DNA of 38,764 nucleotides from Bacteroidales bacterium (GCA_024694125.1 JAILKE010000003.1:1-38764), one strand, 5' to 3'; counted from the first letter of the stretch, positions 1 to 7,920 are shown. Notes: generated by a model not told the origin, from the sequence alone. A program made the numbers and translations.

Positions 1-228
1 GACCTCTTTGCCAATGACAGCAAGGCCAAGGCTGCCCTCCTATACCGTGACGGCACCAAGAGCTACCCCATCCAGTTGGCTGACTCTGATCGCCGCGCCA
101 TTGCCCTCACCTATCAGCTCGGCAAGATGCTGGCTGCACAGTTGCTCTACACCCAACAGAGCAAAGTGGCTGCAGGCAAGGTGCAGTTCCTCCGTACCAA
201 GATAGGAACAGGATCAATTGATAATTGA
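1..228 (+). CDS. 3' end of an unidentified protein (partial)
   Basis: Frame 1 is open from the left edge to a TGA at 226-228, giving 75 visible C-terminal residues beginning DLFANDSKAKAALLYRDGTK. The codon usage resembles the genes that follow, so I take it as a real coding end. I do not recognise the family: the visible part is mildly basic, has no membrane segment and no motif I can name. The last residues (SIDN and the stop) are encoded by the start of the heptad array at 216-285, so the natural C-terminus has run into, or been rewritten by, the repeat. The same strand and a 128-base spacer to the TPR gene allow cotranscription. Confidence 0.6.
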   Translation, partial: DLFANDSKAKAALLYRDGTKSYPIQLADSDRRAIALTYQLGKMLAAQLLYTQQSKVAAGKVQFLRTKIGTGSIDN

Positions 229-285
229 TAATTGATAATTGACAATCTACAATTGATAATTGACAATTGAAAATTGAAAATTGAA
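216..285 (+). repeat. Heptad tandem array, AATTGAN x10
   Basis: Ten 7-base units lie in perfect register: three AATTGAT, one AATTGAC, one AATCTAC, one AATTGAT, one AATTGAC and three AATTGAA. The second unit supplies the stop codon of the preceding gene. Because 7 is not a multiple of 3, the array puts a TGA in every forward frame. Related arrays occur at other gene junctions in the window. Confidence 0.9.
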
Positions 286-321
286 AAAATTATCAAATTT
301 CCAAATAAGTCAATAAATTTT

Positions 322-350
322 TAAATAGTAAATCGTCAAATAGTAAATAT
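322..350 (+). repeat. TAAATNG-type heptad array before the TPR gene
   Basis: Units are TAAATAG, TAAATCG, TCAAATAG and TAAATAT, ending 6 bases before the ATG at 357. It is the second half of the composite spacer (AATTGAN array near a stop, TAAATNG array near the next start) seen repeatedly in the window. The units are rich in TAA and TAG. Confidence 0.8.
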
Positions 351-356
351 AGATTG

Positions 357-2873
357 ATGAACAACAATATCCGGCTGTTTGCTGCCACTTGTGCAGTATT
401 TGCCACAGCCTCATTTACCGCTACCCTGTCCGCACAGGAGTTGGACGCCCAGACGCAACGCTGGTTGCTGCACAATCCGACCAGCGCCGAAAGAGCCGAC
501 GTCCTGTTGCGAGCCGAGAACGATCAAATCGCCGAATACGGCAAGTACGATGTGACGCCTTTCCAGGCACCCCTACTCTACCAGTTGCGCCCTTCGCAGG
601 AGTATCTGCAGTACTTCTACGACGGTCAGAACCAGTTGGCCAAGGCTGCCGAATCGGGCCGCAAACCCGACTATAAGTCTCTGCGGGCTCGTTACCAGCG
701 CCTCTACAACATGGGTGACCCAGCCAGTCGCAACGAGGCATCGTACTACTTAGGATATATCGACTATGCCGAGGGCAAGTACACCAGTGCACTCAAGCAT
801 TTCGATGCACTGCCCCTCGAACCCAAATACCAGGAGACCGTCCCCTTCTACCGCATGCAGATTCTATATGCACAGGGCAAGTGGAACGACGCTATCCGTC
901 AGGCCGAGGCTTATACGCCCGCAGAGGAGGTCTTCCAGATTGAGGCTCTGCGCATCAAGGCTGAGTGCCTCCTGCAGTCCGGCCGACAGGGCGAGGCTCT
1001 CTCGGCCTTCCGCCAGTACCTGAGCCGCACGCACACTCCCGTTGCTTCGAGCGCATACAATGCCGGTGTGCTCGAATTCCAGCAGCGCCAGTATGCCACG
1101 GCTATAGCTGATGGTGGATTGGCCACACAGAGCCAATACTCGCAACTGCGCCAGCAGGCTTATATGCTGGTTGGACAGGCTGCCCTACAGCAAGCCAATA
1201 CCCAGCAGGCCCGCATGGCCTTCGAACAGGCTGCCGACATTGCAGACGGAGACCAGGACACCCGTATTCTGGCTGCATACAATGTCTGTGCCATTGCGCA
1301 CAACTCCAATTCCGTATGGGGCGACGAGGTCAAGGTGCTCGAGACCTTCCTCAACAACTACCCCACTTCGGCCTATGCAGACCGTGTCAGCCAGTATCTG
1401 GTACAGGTCTATTCGACCACACGCAACTACAGCGCTGCCCTGCAGTCCATCGCCAAGATCAAGAGTCCAGGCAAGACATTGATGCAGGCCAAGCAGCACC
1501 TGCACTACCAGTGGGGCGTGCAGCATTACCTCAATGCCGGTTACCAGCAGGCCGAGGCTCAGTTTGACCAGAGCACCCGTCTGGGCAGTCTCGATGCCGT
1601 CAGCTATGCCGAGAGCTACTTCTGGCGTGGCGAGGCCCGTTATCATCAGTCCAACTACCGCGGAGCCGTGTCCGACTACCAGATGTTCGTCCGTCTCAAT
1701 GAACGACAGGCACAGCCAGGCCTCTTCGCCGCTGCCCTGTACAACTGCGGTTATGCGCAGATGAAACTCGAGGACTACAACTCGGCCATCGGTTCCCTCT
1801 CACGTTACATCACCCAACCAGGCGAACCCGGAACAGAGACCTACACAGATGGTATGCTCCGTCTGGCAGACTGCTACTACTACACCCGCCAGTTTGCCCA
1901 GGCTCAGGGCTACTACCATACTGCCAGCGAGGCTGAGTCCAAGCAACGTGACTATGCCCTCTACCAGGAGGCATTGATGATGGGCTTGCAGAAGAACTAT
2001 GCCGGCAAGCAAGCCAAGTTGGACGAACTGCTCGCCGACAGTCTCCCTTCGGATCTGTTGGACGATGCCTGGCTTGACAAGGGCCGCACCTCGCTCCTGC
2101 AGAACGATGCTCCTGCCGCCATCCACAGTTTCCAGCAGGTACTGGACCACTATGGCGAGAGCCCCATTGCTCCACAGGCAGCTGTCGAACTGGCCATGAC
2201 CTACAACAGTCTGGGGCAGACCGATGCCGCACAGCGTGTCTATGAGATGGTTGCTCAACGTTGGCCCGATACCGACGCTGCCCAGACTGCAGCAGAGGAT
2301 CTCAAGACGCTCGAAGTCCAGAAGCGCATCAGCAGTCTGCCTGGTCTGTACGAGGCTGCACAATATACTCAGTTGCTCGAGACCTACCAGAGTCTGCAGC
2401 AGGAAAACATCGACTTCCGCGAAGCTCAGATCATGCAGGTTCTGGCGGGCAAGGCTCACCTCAAACTCGAACACTACACCGAGGCTACCGAACTGCTCAC
2501 TCAGGCATCGAGCGAATTGCGCACTGCTGCAGGCAGCGAGGCCAAGTACCTATTGGCGCAGCTGGCCTATGACCAGGGCAGATATGACGAGGCTTCCAAT
2601 CTGGACAGCGAACTGATACAGTCGGGCACGCCCCATCAGTACTGGTTGGCTCGCGGCATCATCCTGATGAGCGACATGCAGCGCAATCAGGGCGAGACCT
2701 TCACGGCCGATGAATACCTCAAGAGCCTGCAGCAGAACTACACTACCCAGGACGATATCCAGACCATGATCGAACAACGTCTGCAGGCCAGTGCTGCTGC
2801 CGCCGCTGCAGCTGCTGCCGACACGACCATCGTCGTTCCAGTCTCTACCGACGAACTGGAGAATCAGAAATAG
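357..2873 (+). CDS. Large periplasmic tetratricopeptide-repeat protein
   Basis: The protein is 838 residues from the ATG at 357; a TTG three bases earlier is less likely. An N-terminal signal peptide (hydrophobic segment near residues 5-24, predicted cleavage in TLSA-QELD) has no lipobox cysteine, so the protein should be free in the periplasm or bound to the outer membrane through partners. Nearly all the rest is TPR-like helix pairs, with many YxxGxxxYxxAxxxF-type units (for example AEGKYTSALKHFDALP near residue 135), and there is a short poly-alanine stretch near the C-terminus. TPR arrays are protein-binding scaffolds. The next gene encodes an exported barrel protein on the same strand, so I infer that the two act together at the outer membrane. 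The precise function is unknown. Confidence 0.9.
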   Translation: MNNNIRLFAATCAVFATASFTATLSAQELDAQTQRWLLHNPTSAERADVLLRAENDQIAEYGKYDVTPFQAPLLYQLRPSQEYLQYFYDGQNQLAKAAESGRKPDYKSLRARYQRLYNMGDPASRNEASYYLGYIDYAEGKYTSALKHFDALPLEPKYQETVPFYRMQILYAQGKWNDAIRQAEAYTPAEEVFQIEALRIKAECLLQSGRQGEALSAFRQYLSRTHTPVASSAYNAGVLEFQQRQYATAIADGGLATQSQYSQLRQQAYMLVGQAALQQANTQQARMAFEQAADIADGDQDTRILAAYNVCAIAHNSNSVWGDEVKVLETFLNNYPTSAYADRVSQYLVQVYSTTRNYSAALQSIAKIKSPGKTLMQAKQHLHYQWGVQHYLNAGYQQAEAQFDQSTRLGSLDAVSYAESYFWRGEARYHQSNYRGAVSDYQMFVRLNERQAQPGLFAAALYNCGYAQMKLEDYNSAIGSLSRYITQPGEPGTETYTDGMLRLADCYYYTRQFAQAQGYYHTASEAESKQRDYALYQEALMMGLQKNYAGKQAKLDELLADSLPSDLLDDAWLDKGRTSLLQNDAPAAIHSFQQVLDHYGESPIAPQAAVELAMTYNSLGQTDAAQRVYEMVAQRWPDTDAAQTAAEDLKTLEVQKRISSLPGLYEAAQYTQLLETYQSLQQENIDFREAQIMQVLAGKAHLKLEHYTEATELLTQASSELRTAAGSEAKYLLAQLAYDQGRYDEASNLDSELIQSGTPHQYWLARGIILMSDMQRNQGETFTADEYLKSLQQNYTTQDDIQTMIEQRLQASAAAAAAAAADTTIVVPVSTDELENQK

Positions 2874-2962
2874 GGAATATAAGAATGTAAGGTCATGAAG
2901 ATATAAGAATGAAAGGTTAAAAGGTTATGAAGTGAGTTTTCAATCGCCGATTGTAATCTTCC

Positions 2963-3019
2963 CCTTGTCCTTTGTACTTCGTCCCTTTGTCCTTCGTCCT
3001 TTGTCCCTTTGTACTTAAT
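2963..3019 (+). repeat. CCTTTGT/ACTTCGT heptad-octad array
   Basis: Consecutive units are CCTTTGT, ACTTCGT, CCCTTTGT, CCTTCGT, CCTTTGT, CCCTTTGT and ACTTAAT, ending 22 bases before the ATG at 3042. A looser repeat of ATAAGAATG followed by AAGGT lies just upstream at about 2879-2915. Together they fill the whole spacer between the TPR gene and the barrel gene. No promoter of the TAnnTTTG type is evident here. Confidence 0.8.
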
Positions 3020-3041
3020 AAAGCATCGTAACATCATCAAC

Positions 3042-4628
3042 ATGAAAATATATCTTTCGGCTTGGATGCCGCTCATCACATCCCTGGTTGTCGGGCAGAT
3101 GAATGCCCAGGACATTACTCCGCAAGATACGGCTATGAACCGAACAATGCGACTGGAGCGAGACTACTCCCCTGTCGTCCAGCAGAAGAACAAGATTGAC
3201 CGCCAGCCAGCCACGCAGGAGGTCCAAACCAAGAAGGCCGATGCCACCCTTGCCGACTGGCAGGTCACCCCGGTACGCAGTGCCGAGATAGGCGTTGTCC
3301 CAGCCGGTCAGGTCATCGCCACCCCATCCACGCAACAGGATGGCTACCTGCAGTTCAGTGCAGGCAGTTACTGGAATGCCGACCTCCGTTTCGGACTCTT
3401 CGTCGATGAGTTCAGCCTCGAGGGTTCAGGATACTTCACCCGTGCCAAGCTCGACCTTCCCAATCAGGTCATCAATGCCGCGGGCGATTCCCTCTACGAC
3501 GATACCTGGCAGGCCCGCTATCTGAATGGCAACATCAAGGCATCGTACCAGCGCGAACTGGGCAATGAGGCACTCTTCAGCATGCATCTGGGCGCTACTG
3601 GTACCACGGTCAATACATTCAACTATCAGTTCTACGGTACTTCGACCGACACGCTCATACAGGTCGGTTCCAAGCCAGGACGCCAGCATTGGGGCAAGAT
3701 CTTCGGCGACGTAGGCTTCGAGTCGGACCAGTTTGCCATTGGAGCATTCTACGATTACTCGCACCTCACCTCGGCAGACTCTCTGCACTCTGACCAGTCG
3801 GCCAGCACGCTCTTGCTCCGCGGCAAGGTAGGTTGGTACGACAATGACAATTGGCGCACCAGCATTGACCTGGACCTGGGCGGAGTCTTTGGCAAGGAGA
3901 AGACCTACTTCATCTGTCACCCCACCCTGCACCTCAGTCTGCTGCCCGATCCACTGGCGTGGCGTCGTCTCTATGTCGATCTGGGCTTCGGCAGCCGACG
4001 CACGGACCTGGACCAGTTGATGCAGCAGTTACCTATAGCCTATTTCCCCGAGGAGTACGAAAGTACGGTCGATGCCATGGACTTCCATCTGGGCTACGAG
4101 GACAATGACCAGGGCTACCTGCGTTGGGGCGTCGAGATGCAGCTGGCATTTGCCAACAATGCTATCTGTGCCGAGGCTGTTCCGGTCGATACTACCAGCC
4201 GCGATGGCATGTATATGCGAGTCTATCAGGACGAGGATTTCCACTTCGGGCTCCTGGCACATGCTGACTACGAGTACAACCGTTACTTTGGACTGAAGGC
4301 CGACATGGAGCTTTCGACCCATTCCAGCACGGCAGCCTATCTGCTCGATCCGGCTTTTTCGCTCAATCTCCACGCGCTCTCTCATCCCGGTCAGGTAGCT
4401 CTTGACCTGGGCTTCAACATCGAGAGTGCCAGCAAGACTATCTATCGTGACGAGGAATTTGACCTGGGCGGACAGTTCGCCATCGACTTCCGTTCGGACT
4501 GGCAGTGCCGCGATGATTTCTCTCTCTTCCTGCTGATGCATGCCATCACTGGTGGCATCAACGAAATCTTCCCCGGTGTACCCGAGCGCAAATTCAACCT
4601 GAGCGCAGGCTTCAAGTGGGAGTTTTGA
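3042..4628 (+). CDS. Outer-membrane beta-barrel protein of unknown function
   Basis: I place the start at the ATG at 3042 because a typical signal peptide begins there (MKIYLSAWMPLITSLVVG, cleavage likely at MNA-QDI); the upstream in-frame TTG at 3009 lies in the repeat array. The mature protein is about 505 residues. From about residue 110 it shows alternating aromatic/polar strands (YWNADLRFGLF, SLEGSGYF, LYVDLGFGSR, ALDLGFNIES) and ends FNLSAGFKWEF, a C-terminal aromatic strand typical of proteins inserted by BamA. Residues 20-100 are a soluble segment with no recognisable plug or carboxypeptidase-like domain, so a full TonB receptor is unlikely. It follows the TPR gene with 168 bases between and ends at a strong terminator. 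Confidence 0.88.
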   Translation: MKIYLSAWMPLITSLVVGQMNAQDITPQDTAMNRTMRLERDYSPVVQQKNKIDRQPATQEVQTKKADATLADWQVTPVRSAEIGVVPAGQVIATPSTQQDGYLQFSAGSYWNADLRFGLFVDEFSLEGSGYFTRAKLDLPNQVINAAGDSLYDDTWQARYLNGNIKASYQRELGNEALFSMHLGATGTTVNTFNYQFYGTSTDTLIQVGSKPGRQHWGKIFGDVGFESDQFAIGAFYDYSHLTSADSLHSDQSASTLLLRGKVGWYDNDNWRTSIDLDLGGVFGKEKTYFICHPTLHLSLLPDPLAWRRLYVDLGFGSRRTDLDQLMQQLPIAYFPEEYESTVDAMDFHLGYEDNDQGYLRWGVEMQLAFANNAICAEAVPVDTTSRDGMYMRVYQDEDFHFGLLAHADYEYNRYFGLKADMELSTHSSTAAYLLDPAFSLNLHALSHPGQVALDLGFNIESASKTIYRDEEFDLGGQFAIDFRSDWQCRDDFSLFLLMHAITGGINEIFPGVPERKFNLSAGFKWEF

Positions 4629-4679
4629 CATAGTCTTCGAGCGAAGATACTCGCCGCGACACACAAATACCAAATAATA

Positions 4680-4716
4680 AGAGGATGTACCACAATCGGT
4701 ACATCCTCTATTTTTT
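4680..4716 (+). terminator. Rho-independent terminator after the barrel gene
   Basis: A perfect 12-bp stem (AGAGGATGTACC at 4680-4691, GGTACATCCTCT at 4698-4709) with a 6-nt loop is followed by ATTTTTT. It ends the 357-4628 transcript and lies only 19 bases past the stop of the convergent polyferredoxin gene, so it may also act on that strand. Confidence 0.9.
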
Positions 4717-4734
4717 ATGGATGACGGGACAATT

Positions 4735-5424
4735 TCATTGGTGATGGGACATTTCCATAGCCTTGGTCGGGCAACCCTTGACGCACTTGCCACACTTGAT
4801 GCAATCGGGGTCCTGGTAGCCCGACGGCTCTCCCTTGCTCTCGTAGGGCTTGAGCTGCATGGGGCAGACCCGGGCACATATCTGGCAGCGTTGTGTACAA
4901 CTCTCCGTTGCCCCCACGTTCTGGAACACGGACGGCGTTTTTTCCCCCTTGGGGGCGACCCACGCCGACAGAGTTCCCATCGGACAGAACGAACACCAGG
5001 TGCGCGGAGCATAGATGAACGCCAGGACGATGCCCACCACAGTTGTCATCACGATGATGCGCCAAAAGACCATTCCGGCTGCTCCCCAATCTCCCCACGC
5101 AAAATAGAGCTGTATGCCGAACATTGCGAAGATGAAGAACAACATAAAGATGCGGAATCCCTTGCGCCGCACGAACTGCGGTATGGGACGATGAGGCGAA
5201 TAGCGTGACAGGAGCCGGTCGTAGAAGTTTCCCCTGGGACAATAGTGTCCGCACCAATGTCGGCCTCGCCACACCGCCATTATGACGGGACCCAGCATAC
5301 AGACGATGGCTGCCAGCCCGACTACGGGCCATATCAGAGTGAGCACCAGATAGACAAACAGTATCAGATAGATAGGCTTGCCCGGAACGGACAGATGCCT
5401 ATGATAGTTCTTTTTGTTACTCAT
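4735..5424 (-). CDS. NapH-like membrane polyferredoxin (4Fe-4S)
   Basis: The product has 229 residues. Hydrophobic segments lie at roughly residues 18-52, 92-110 and 118-138. Two membrane-proximal CxxxCP/CxxCP motifs (C58/C62 in HWCGHYCPRG; C144/C147 in TWCSFCPMG) are typical of the NapH/RdxA/YccM electron-transfer family. The C-terminus carries two clusters of four cysteines: C176/C180/C183/C187 and C208/C211/C214/C218, the second in CIKCGKCVKGCP. The first of these is unusual in spacing (CxxxCxxCxxxC). The protein should move electrons across or along the inner membrane, but the partner cannot be told from the window. It is divergent from oxyR with promoters back to back, so control by OxyR is plausible. 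Confidence 0.88.
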   Translation of the reverse strand: MSNKKNYHRHLSVPGKPIYLILFVYLVLTLIWPVVGLAAIVCMLGPVIMAVWRGRHWCGHYCPRGNFYDRLLSRYSPHRPIPQFVRRKGFRIFMLFFIFAMFGIQLYFAWGDWGAAGMVFWRIIVMTTVVGIVLAFIYAPRTWCSFCPMGTLSAWVAPKGEKTPSVFQNVGATESCTQRCQICARVCPMQLKPYESKGEPSGYQDPDCIKCGKCVKGCPTKAMEMSHHQ

Positions 5425-5471
5425 AGTTGCTAAATAATAGGTTATTACGCAGTTAATTCATTCTCACGGTG

Positions 5472-5503
5472 CAAAGATAGGACTTTTTCAATAGATAAAC
5501 AAA
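5472..5503 (-). promoter_or_regulatory. Bacteroidetes-type promoter for the polyferredoxin
   Basis: On the minus strand TTTG (5503-5500), a 20-base spacer and TATCTTTG (5479-5472) match the Bacteroidetes -33/-7 consensus. Transcription would start about 35-40 bases before the ATG at 5424. Confidence 0.8.
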
Positions 5504-5513
5504 TGATTTTATT

Positions 5514-5537
5514 TATCTTTGCATAGACAGAAACTAT
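5514..5537 (+). promoter_or_regulatory. oxyR -7 element and OxyR-like half site
   Basis: TATCTTTG at 5514-5521 is a -7 element reading toward oxyR; the matching -33 is weak. It is followed at once by ATAG, 7 bases, CTAT (5523-5537), the spacing of one half of the enterobacterial OxyR site (ATAG-N7-CTAT). More ATAG/CTAT tetramers lie at 5477, 5491 and 5542. The half site would cover the initiation region of oxyR and sits next to the divergent promoter. That OxyR binds here is an inference. Confidence 0.5.
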
Positions 5538-5680
5538 TATTCTATCAGCCATCATCCATGAATGGTCCGTTGGAACAAGGCATCAACGCCATCCTGATAG
5601 TGATCAATGCTATAGTCTGTCAACACCGAATCAACTCCCTATAACAACTATCAGTCTCCTGATAAAACACCCTACCCCCT

Positions 5681-6574
5681 ATGACCCTACAGCAATTTGA
5701 ATACATCGTCGCTCTGGACCGATACAGGAACTTCGCCCGCGCTGCCGAGGCGTGCAACGTGACGCAACCCACATTGAGTGCCATGTTGGTCAAACTGGAG
5801 GAAGAACTGGACGTACGCCTCTTCGACCGCACCAATCGCAACGTCGCGCCCACATCAGCAGGAATGCGCATCATCGAACAGGCGCGCAGGGCATTGTCCG
5901 AGAGCCAAAAAGTCAAGGAACTGGTTGCCGAGGAGAAAGGACTGGTGAGCGGCTCCTTCCGCCTCTCCGTCGGTCCGACCATTGCTCCCTACATCGTCCC
6001 CCAACTCATACACCTGTACACCCAGACCTATCCCCAGGTAGAACTCACCATCAACGAAATGAAAGCTCCAGCCATGCAGGAGGCCCTGCTGAACAACTCG
6101 CTCGATGCAGGCATAGCCATAGCCGGCAACGGAGCGAACGGCCTCAGGGAACTGCCGCTGTACACCGAGCGGTTTGTGGTCTATCTGTCGGAGCACTGCT
6201 GGCGCAAACTGCCCGTCTTCAAGCCCGAGAACCTATCGAACGAACACATGTGGGTGATGAAAGAGGCTCAATGCCTGCGCGACAGTGCCTTCAGTTTCTG
6301 CAAGGGACGCGCCATAGGCCGACACATCTACGAGGCTGGCAGCATCGATACCCTGGTCCGCATCGTTGACCTGAACGGCGGCTATACCATCATTCCGGAG
6401 ATGCACCTCCCCTTCCTGACCGAGGAGCAACGCAAGCATACCCGTCGTATAGAGGGCGACTACCTCTCGCAGAGGCGGGTCTCGCTCTATGTCCGTGAGG
6501 ACTATATCCGCCAGTCCATGCTCGATGCACTGCGGGGCATATTGTCCAGGTTTATCACGCTCGATGACAAGTGA
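5681..6574 (+). CDS. oxyR: OxyR peroxide-sensing LysR-type regulator
   Basis: The protein is 297 residues, the normal length for OxyR. The N-terminal winged helix is at residues 1-60 (MTLQQFEYIVALDRYRNFARAAEACNVTQPTLS is the usual LysR DNA-binding region, here quoted in part as FARAAEACNVTQPTLS). The substrate-binding-like domain follows from about residue 90. The decisive feature is C198-LRDSAFSF-C207: the same nine-residue spacing and the same CLRD context as C199/C208 of E. coli OxyR, which form the disulfide on exposure to peroxide. It should therefore be a true redox sensor controlling peroxide defence genes. The 5' untranslated region is about 150 bases from the -7 element at 5514. Confidence 0.95.
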   Translation: MTLQQFEYIVALDRYRNFARAAEACNVTQPTLSAMLVKLEEELDVRLFDRTNRNVAPTSAGMRIIEQARRALSESQKVKELVAEEKGLVSGSFRLSVGPTIAPYIVPQLIHLYTQTYPQVELTINEMKAPAMQEALLNNSLDAGIAIAGNGANGLRELPLYTERFVVYLSEHCWRKLPVFKPENLSNEHMWVMKEAQCLRDSAFSFCKGRAIGRHIYEAGSIDTLVRIVDLNGGYTIIPEMHLPFLTEEQRKHTRRIEGDYLSQRRVSLYVREDYIRQSMLDALRGILSRFITLDDK

Positions 6575-6582
6575 AAGACAAA

Positions 6583-6628
6583 CTACAGCGGGGATGAGTT
6601 TCCACATTGGACCTCATCCCCGCTGTAG
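6583..6628. terminator. Shared stem between convergent oxyR and thioesterase
   Basis: A perfect 16-bp inverted repeat (CTACAGCGGGGATGAG at 6583-6598, CTCATCCCCGCTGTAG at 6613-6628) with a 14-base loop lies between the two convergent stop codons. On the minus strand the stem is followed by TTTGTCTTT, so it suits the thioesterase best; on the plus strand there is no T run. Confidence 0.75.
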
Positions 6629-6687
6629 TCATACAGTACGACGGACTTACACTATAGCCGTGCTCCACTACGGAACGGCTGACTGCC

Positions 6688-7431
6688 TTACTTGAAATCA
6701 AGCTTGCAACGGCACACGACCGACTGATCCTTGTGCTGACGGACCTCGACCTGACAGTGTGTCGCATCGGTATGATCGACGTAGAAGTCGAGCACATCGC
6801 CGAAATAACTCTCGGACACATAGGCTATCTCGAAGCGATGCAGAGGATGTTCGCGCAGATAGTCGAGCGAGAAGAGGTCCAGCACATGTTCGATGTAGCG
6901 GATACTGTTGACGTGGCCGTTGATGTCTATGTCACTGTATATCGCCGTGATGGAGCGCTCCGGTTCGGCAGCAGTCACCTTGACTCGGGCAGGTTTGTCG
7001 ATGGGACAAGGCTGTTCGGGGCATGTATATTGCTGCAGCAGACCGTCGTGCATCGATACGAGGTCGATAGGCTTGCGGTCCTCCATCCCTATCAGCGCCC
7101 ATGTACTGCGGCCATAGCCGACGACCTGACCCTGCTGATTACGCACGGCATAATTACGGTCAGTGAACAACCGATATACCTTCTCCACCCAGGTATCTAT
7201 CTCGAACCACTCATCACGCTGTGGCATGGATTCCATTTCGACCACCAGGCGCGAGAGTACCCATGTGAGGGACTCGCCATTGAAATTGGCCATACCGAAA
7301 CCACGTGCAGCTGCATGCTGCTCTGTACAATTGAGGAGATGATTGCCCAATACCGACAACTTGAGATGATTGGAGAAATCTGAATGAAAGGGCTCGCAAC
7401 AAAGACGAGTAGTACCCACTTTAGGTAGCAT
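6688..7431 (-). CDS. Acyl-ACP thioesterase
   Basis: The 247-residue product has the tandem hot-dog layout of the bacterial acyl-ACP thioesterase family (FatA/FatB relatives): a first domain at about residues 5-135 and a second at about 155-245. The second contains D169-I-N171-G-H173-V-N (IDINGHVNSIRY), matching the conserved DxNxHVN active-site segment, with E201/E207 as candidates for the catalytic acid. It releases free fatty acids from acyl carrier protein in the cytoplasm and helps set chain length. It stands alone, convergent with oxyR. A -7-like TATCTTTG on the minus strand (7590-7583) is a possible promoter. Confidence 0.92.
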   Translation of the reverse strand: MLPKVGTTRLCCEPFHSDFSNHLKLSVLGNHLLNCTEQHAAARGFGMANFNGESLTWVLSRLVVEMESMPQRDEWFEIDTWVEKVYRLFTDRNYAVRNQQGQVVGYGRSTWALIGMEDRKPIDLVSMHDGLLQQYTCPEQPCPIDKPARVKVTAAEPERSITAIYSDIDINGHVNSIRYIEHVLDLFSLDYLREHPLHRFEIAYVSESYFGDVLDFYVDHTDATHCQVEVRQHKDQSVVCRCKLDFK

Positions 7432-7530
7432 CGTATTATTTTCTGAATCCGCAGCATTGTATTACAAACTTTCATAATTGATTGAGGGACATAAGATTGC
7501 TCAACATCCTTCGCTGTCAAGGATTTCGCT

Positions 7531-7590
7531 TATCTTTGTGCTGCGTATCTTCAAAGACAAAAGGAATCCCGACAATACGCAGCAAAGATA
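7531..7590. repeat. Inverted repeat containing two convergent -7 elements
   Basis: TATCTTTG-TG-CTGCGTAT at 7531-7548 is mirrored by ATACGCAGCAAAGATA at 7575-7590; the arms are identical except for a TG insertion in the left one. Each arm begins with TATCTTTG, the Bacteroidetes -7 sequence, and the two read toward each other. The right arm could be the thioesterase promoter. Clear TTTG elements at the proper distance are lacking for both. Confidence 0.7.
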
Positions 7591-7740
7591 CGAATAAAAT
7601 CCGAAACATCAGCACCTTTTGGTTGTTTTTTCCCCGATTATGGATACTTTTGTCCGATTTCCGGACAAAAAGAATAGGAAAGGCATCTCATATCCCTTCT
7701 ATCAGGCAAAGACTACAGAACGGTCAGGGTAAGTGGAAAG

Positions 7741-7800
7741 TAAGACCAGCGTAAGTGAAGAGTAAGACATTTCACTTACTCTGCACTTACGCTGATCTTA
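7741..7800. repeat. 26-bp imperfect palindrome built from TAAGTG words
   Basis: Arms at 7741-7766 and 7775-7800 are reverse complements with two mismatches and an 8-base loop. The words GTAAGTG and GAGTAAG recur in it, and further GTAAGTG words precede it at about 7729-7735. The predicted hairpin is long but has no T run, so a simple terminator is not the obvious reading. Confidence 0.8.
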
Positions 7801-7840
7801 TGCTGGGCTCTCCCTCGTGGTCCCTTTATGCTATGCAGAT

Positions 7841-7884
7841 AATACCGTTATAATAGGGTTGTAATACCGTTATAATAGGGTTGT
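7841..7884 (+). repeat. Two perfect 22-base direct repeats
   Basis: The unit AATACCGTTATAATAGGGTT plus GT occurs at 7841-7862 and 7863-7884, followed by a partial third copy (AATACC at 7885). A short inverted partner (ACCCTACAACC) follows at about 7909-7919. Confidence 0.85.
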
Positions 7885-7920
7885 AATACCCATATAAAAA
7901 CCCTACAACCTTTTATAACC

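Noticed and set aside
216-285. Possible CRISPR array
   Set aside because: The units are 7 bases without spacers; no cas genes are in the window.
5425-5680. tRNA or riboswitch in the polyferredoxin-oxyR spacer
   Set aside because: No cloverleaf or known aptamer core could be recognised; the spacer is explained by promoters and OxyR-like sites.
7482-7754. Open frame of 90 codons in the gene-free stretch
   Set aside because: No family resemblance, a TTG start, basic composition typical of random AT-rich frames, and it ends inside a palindrome.
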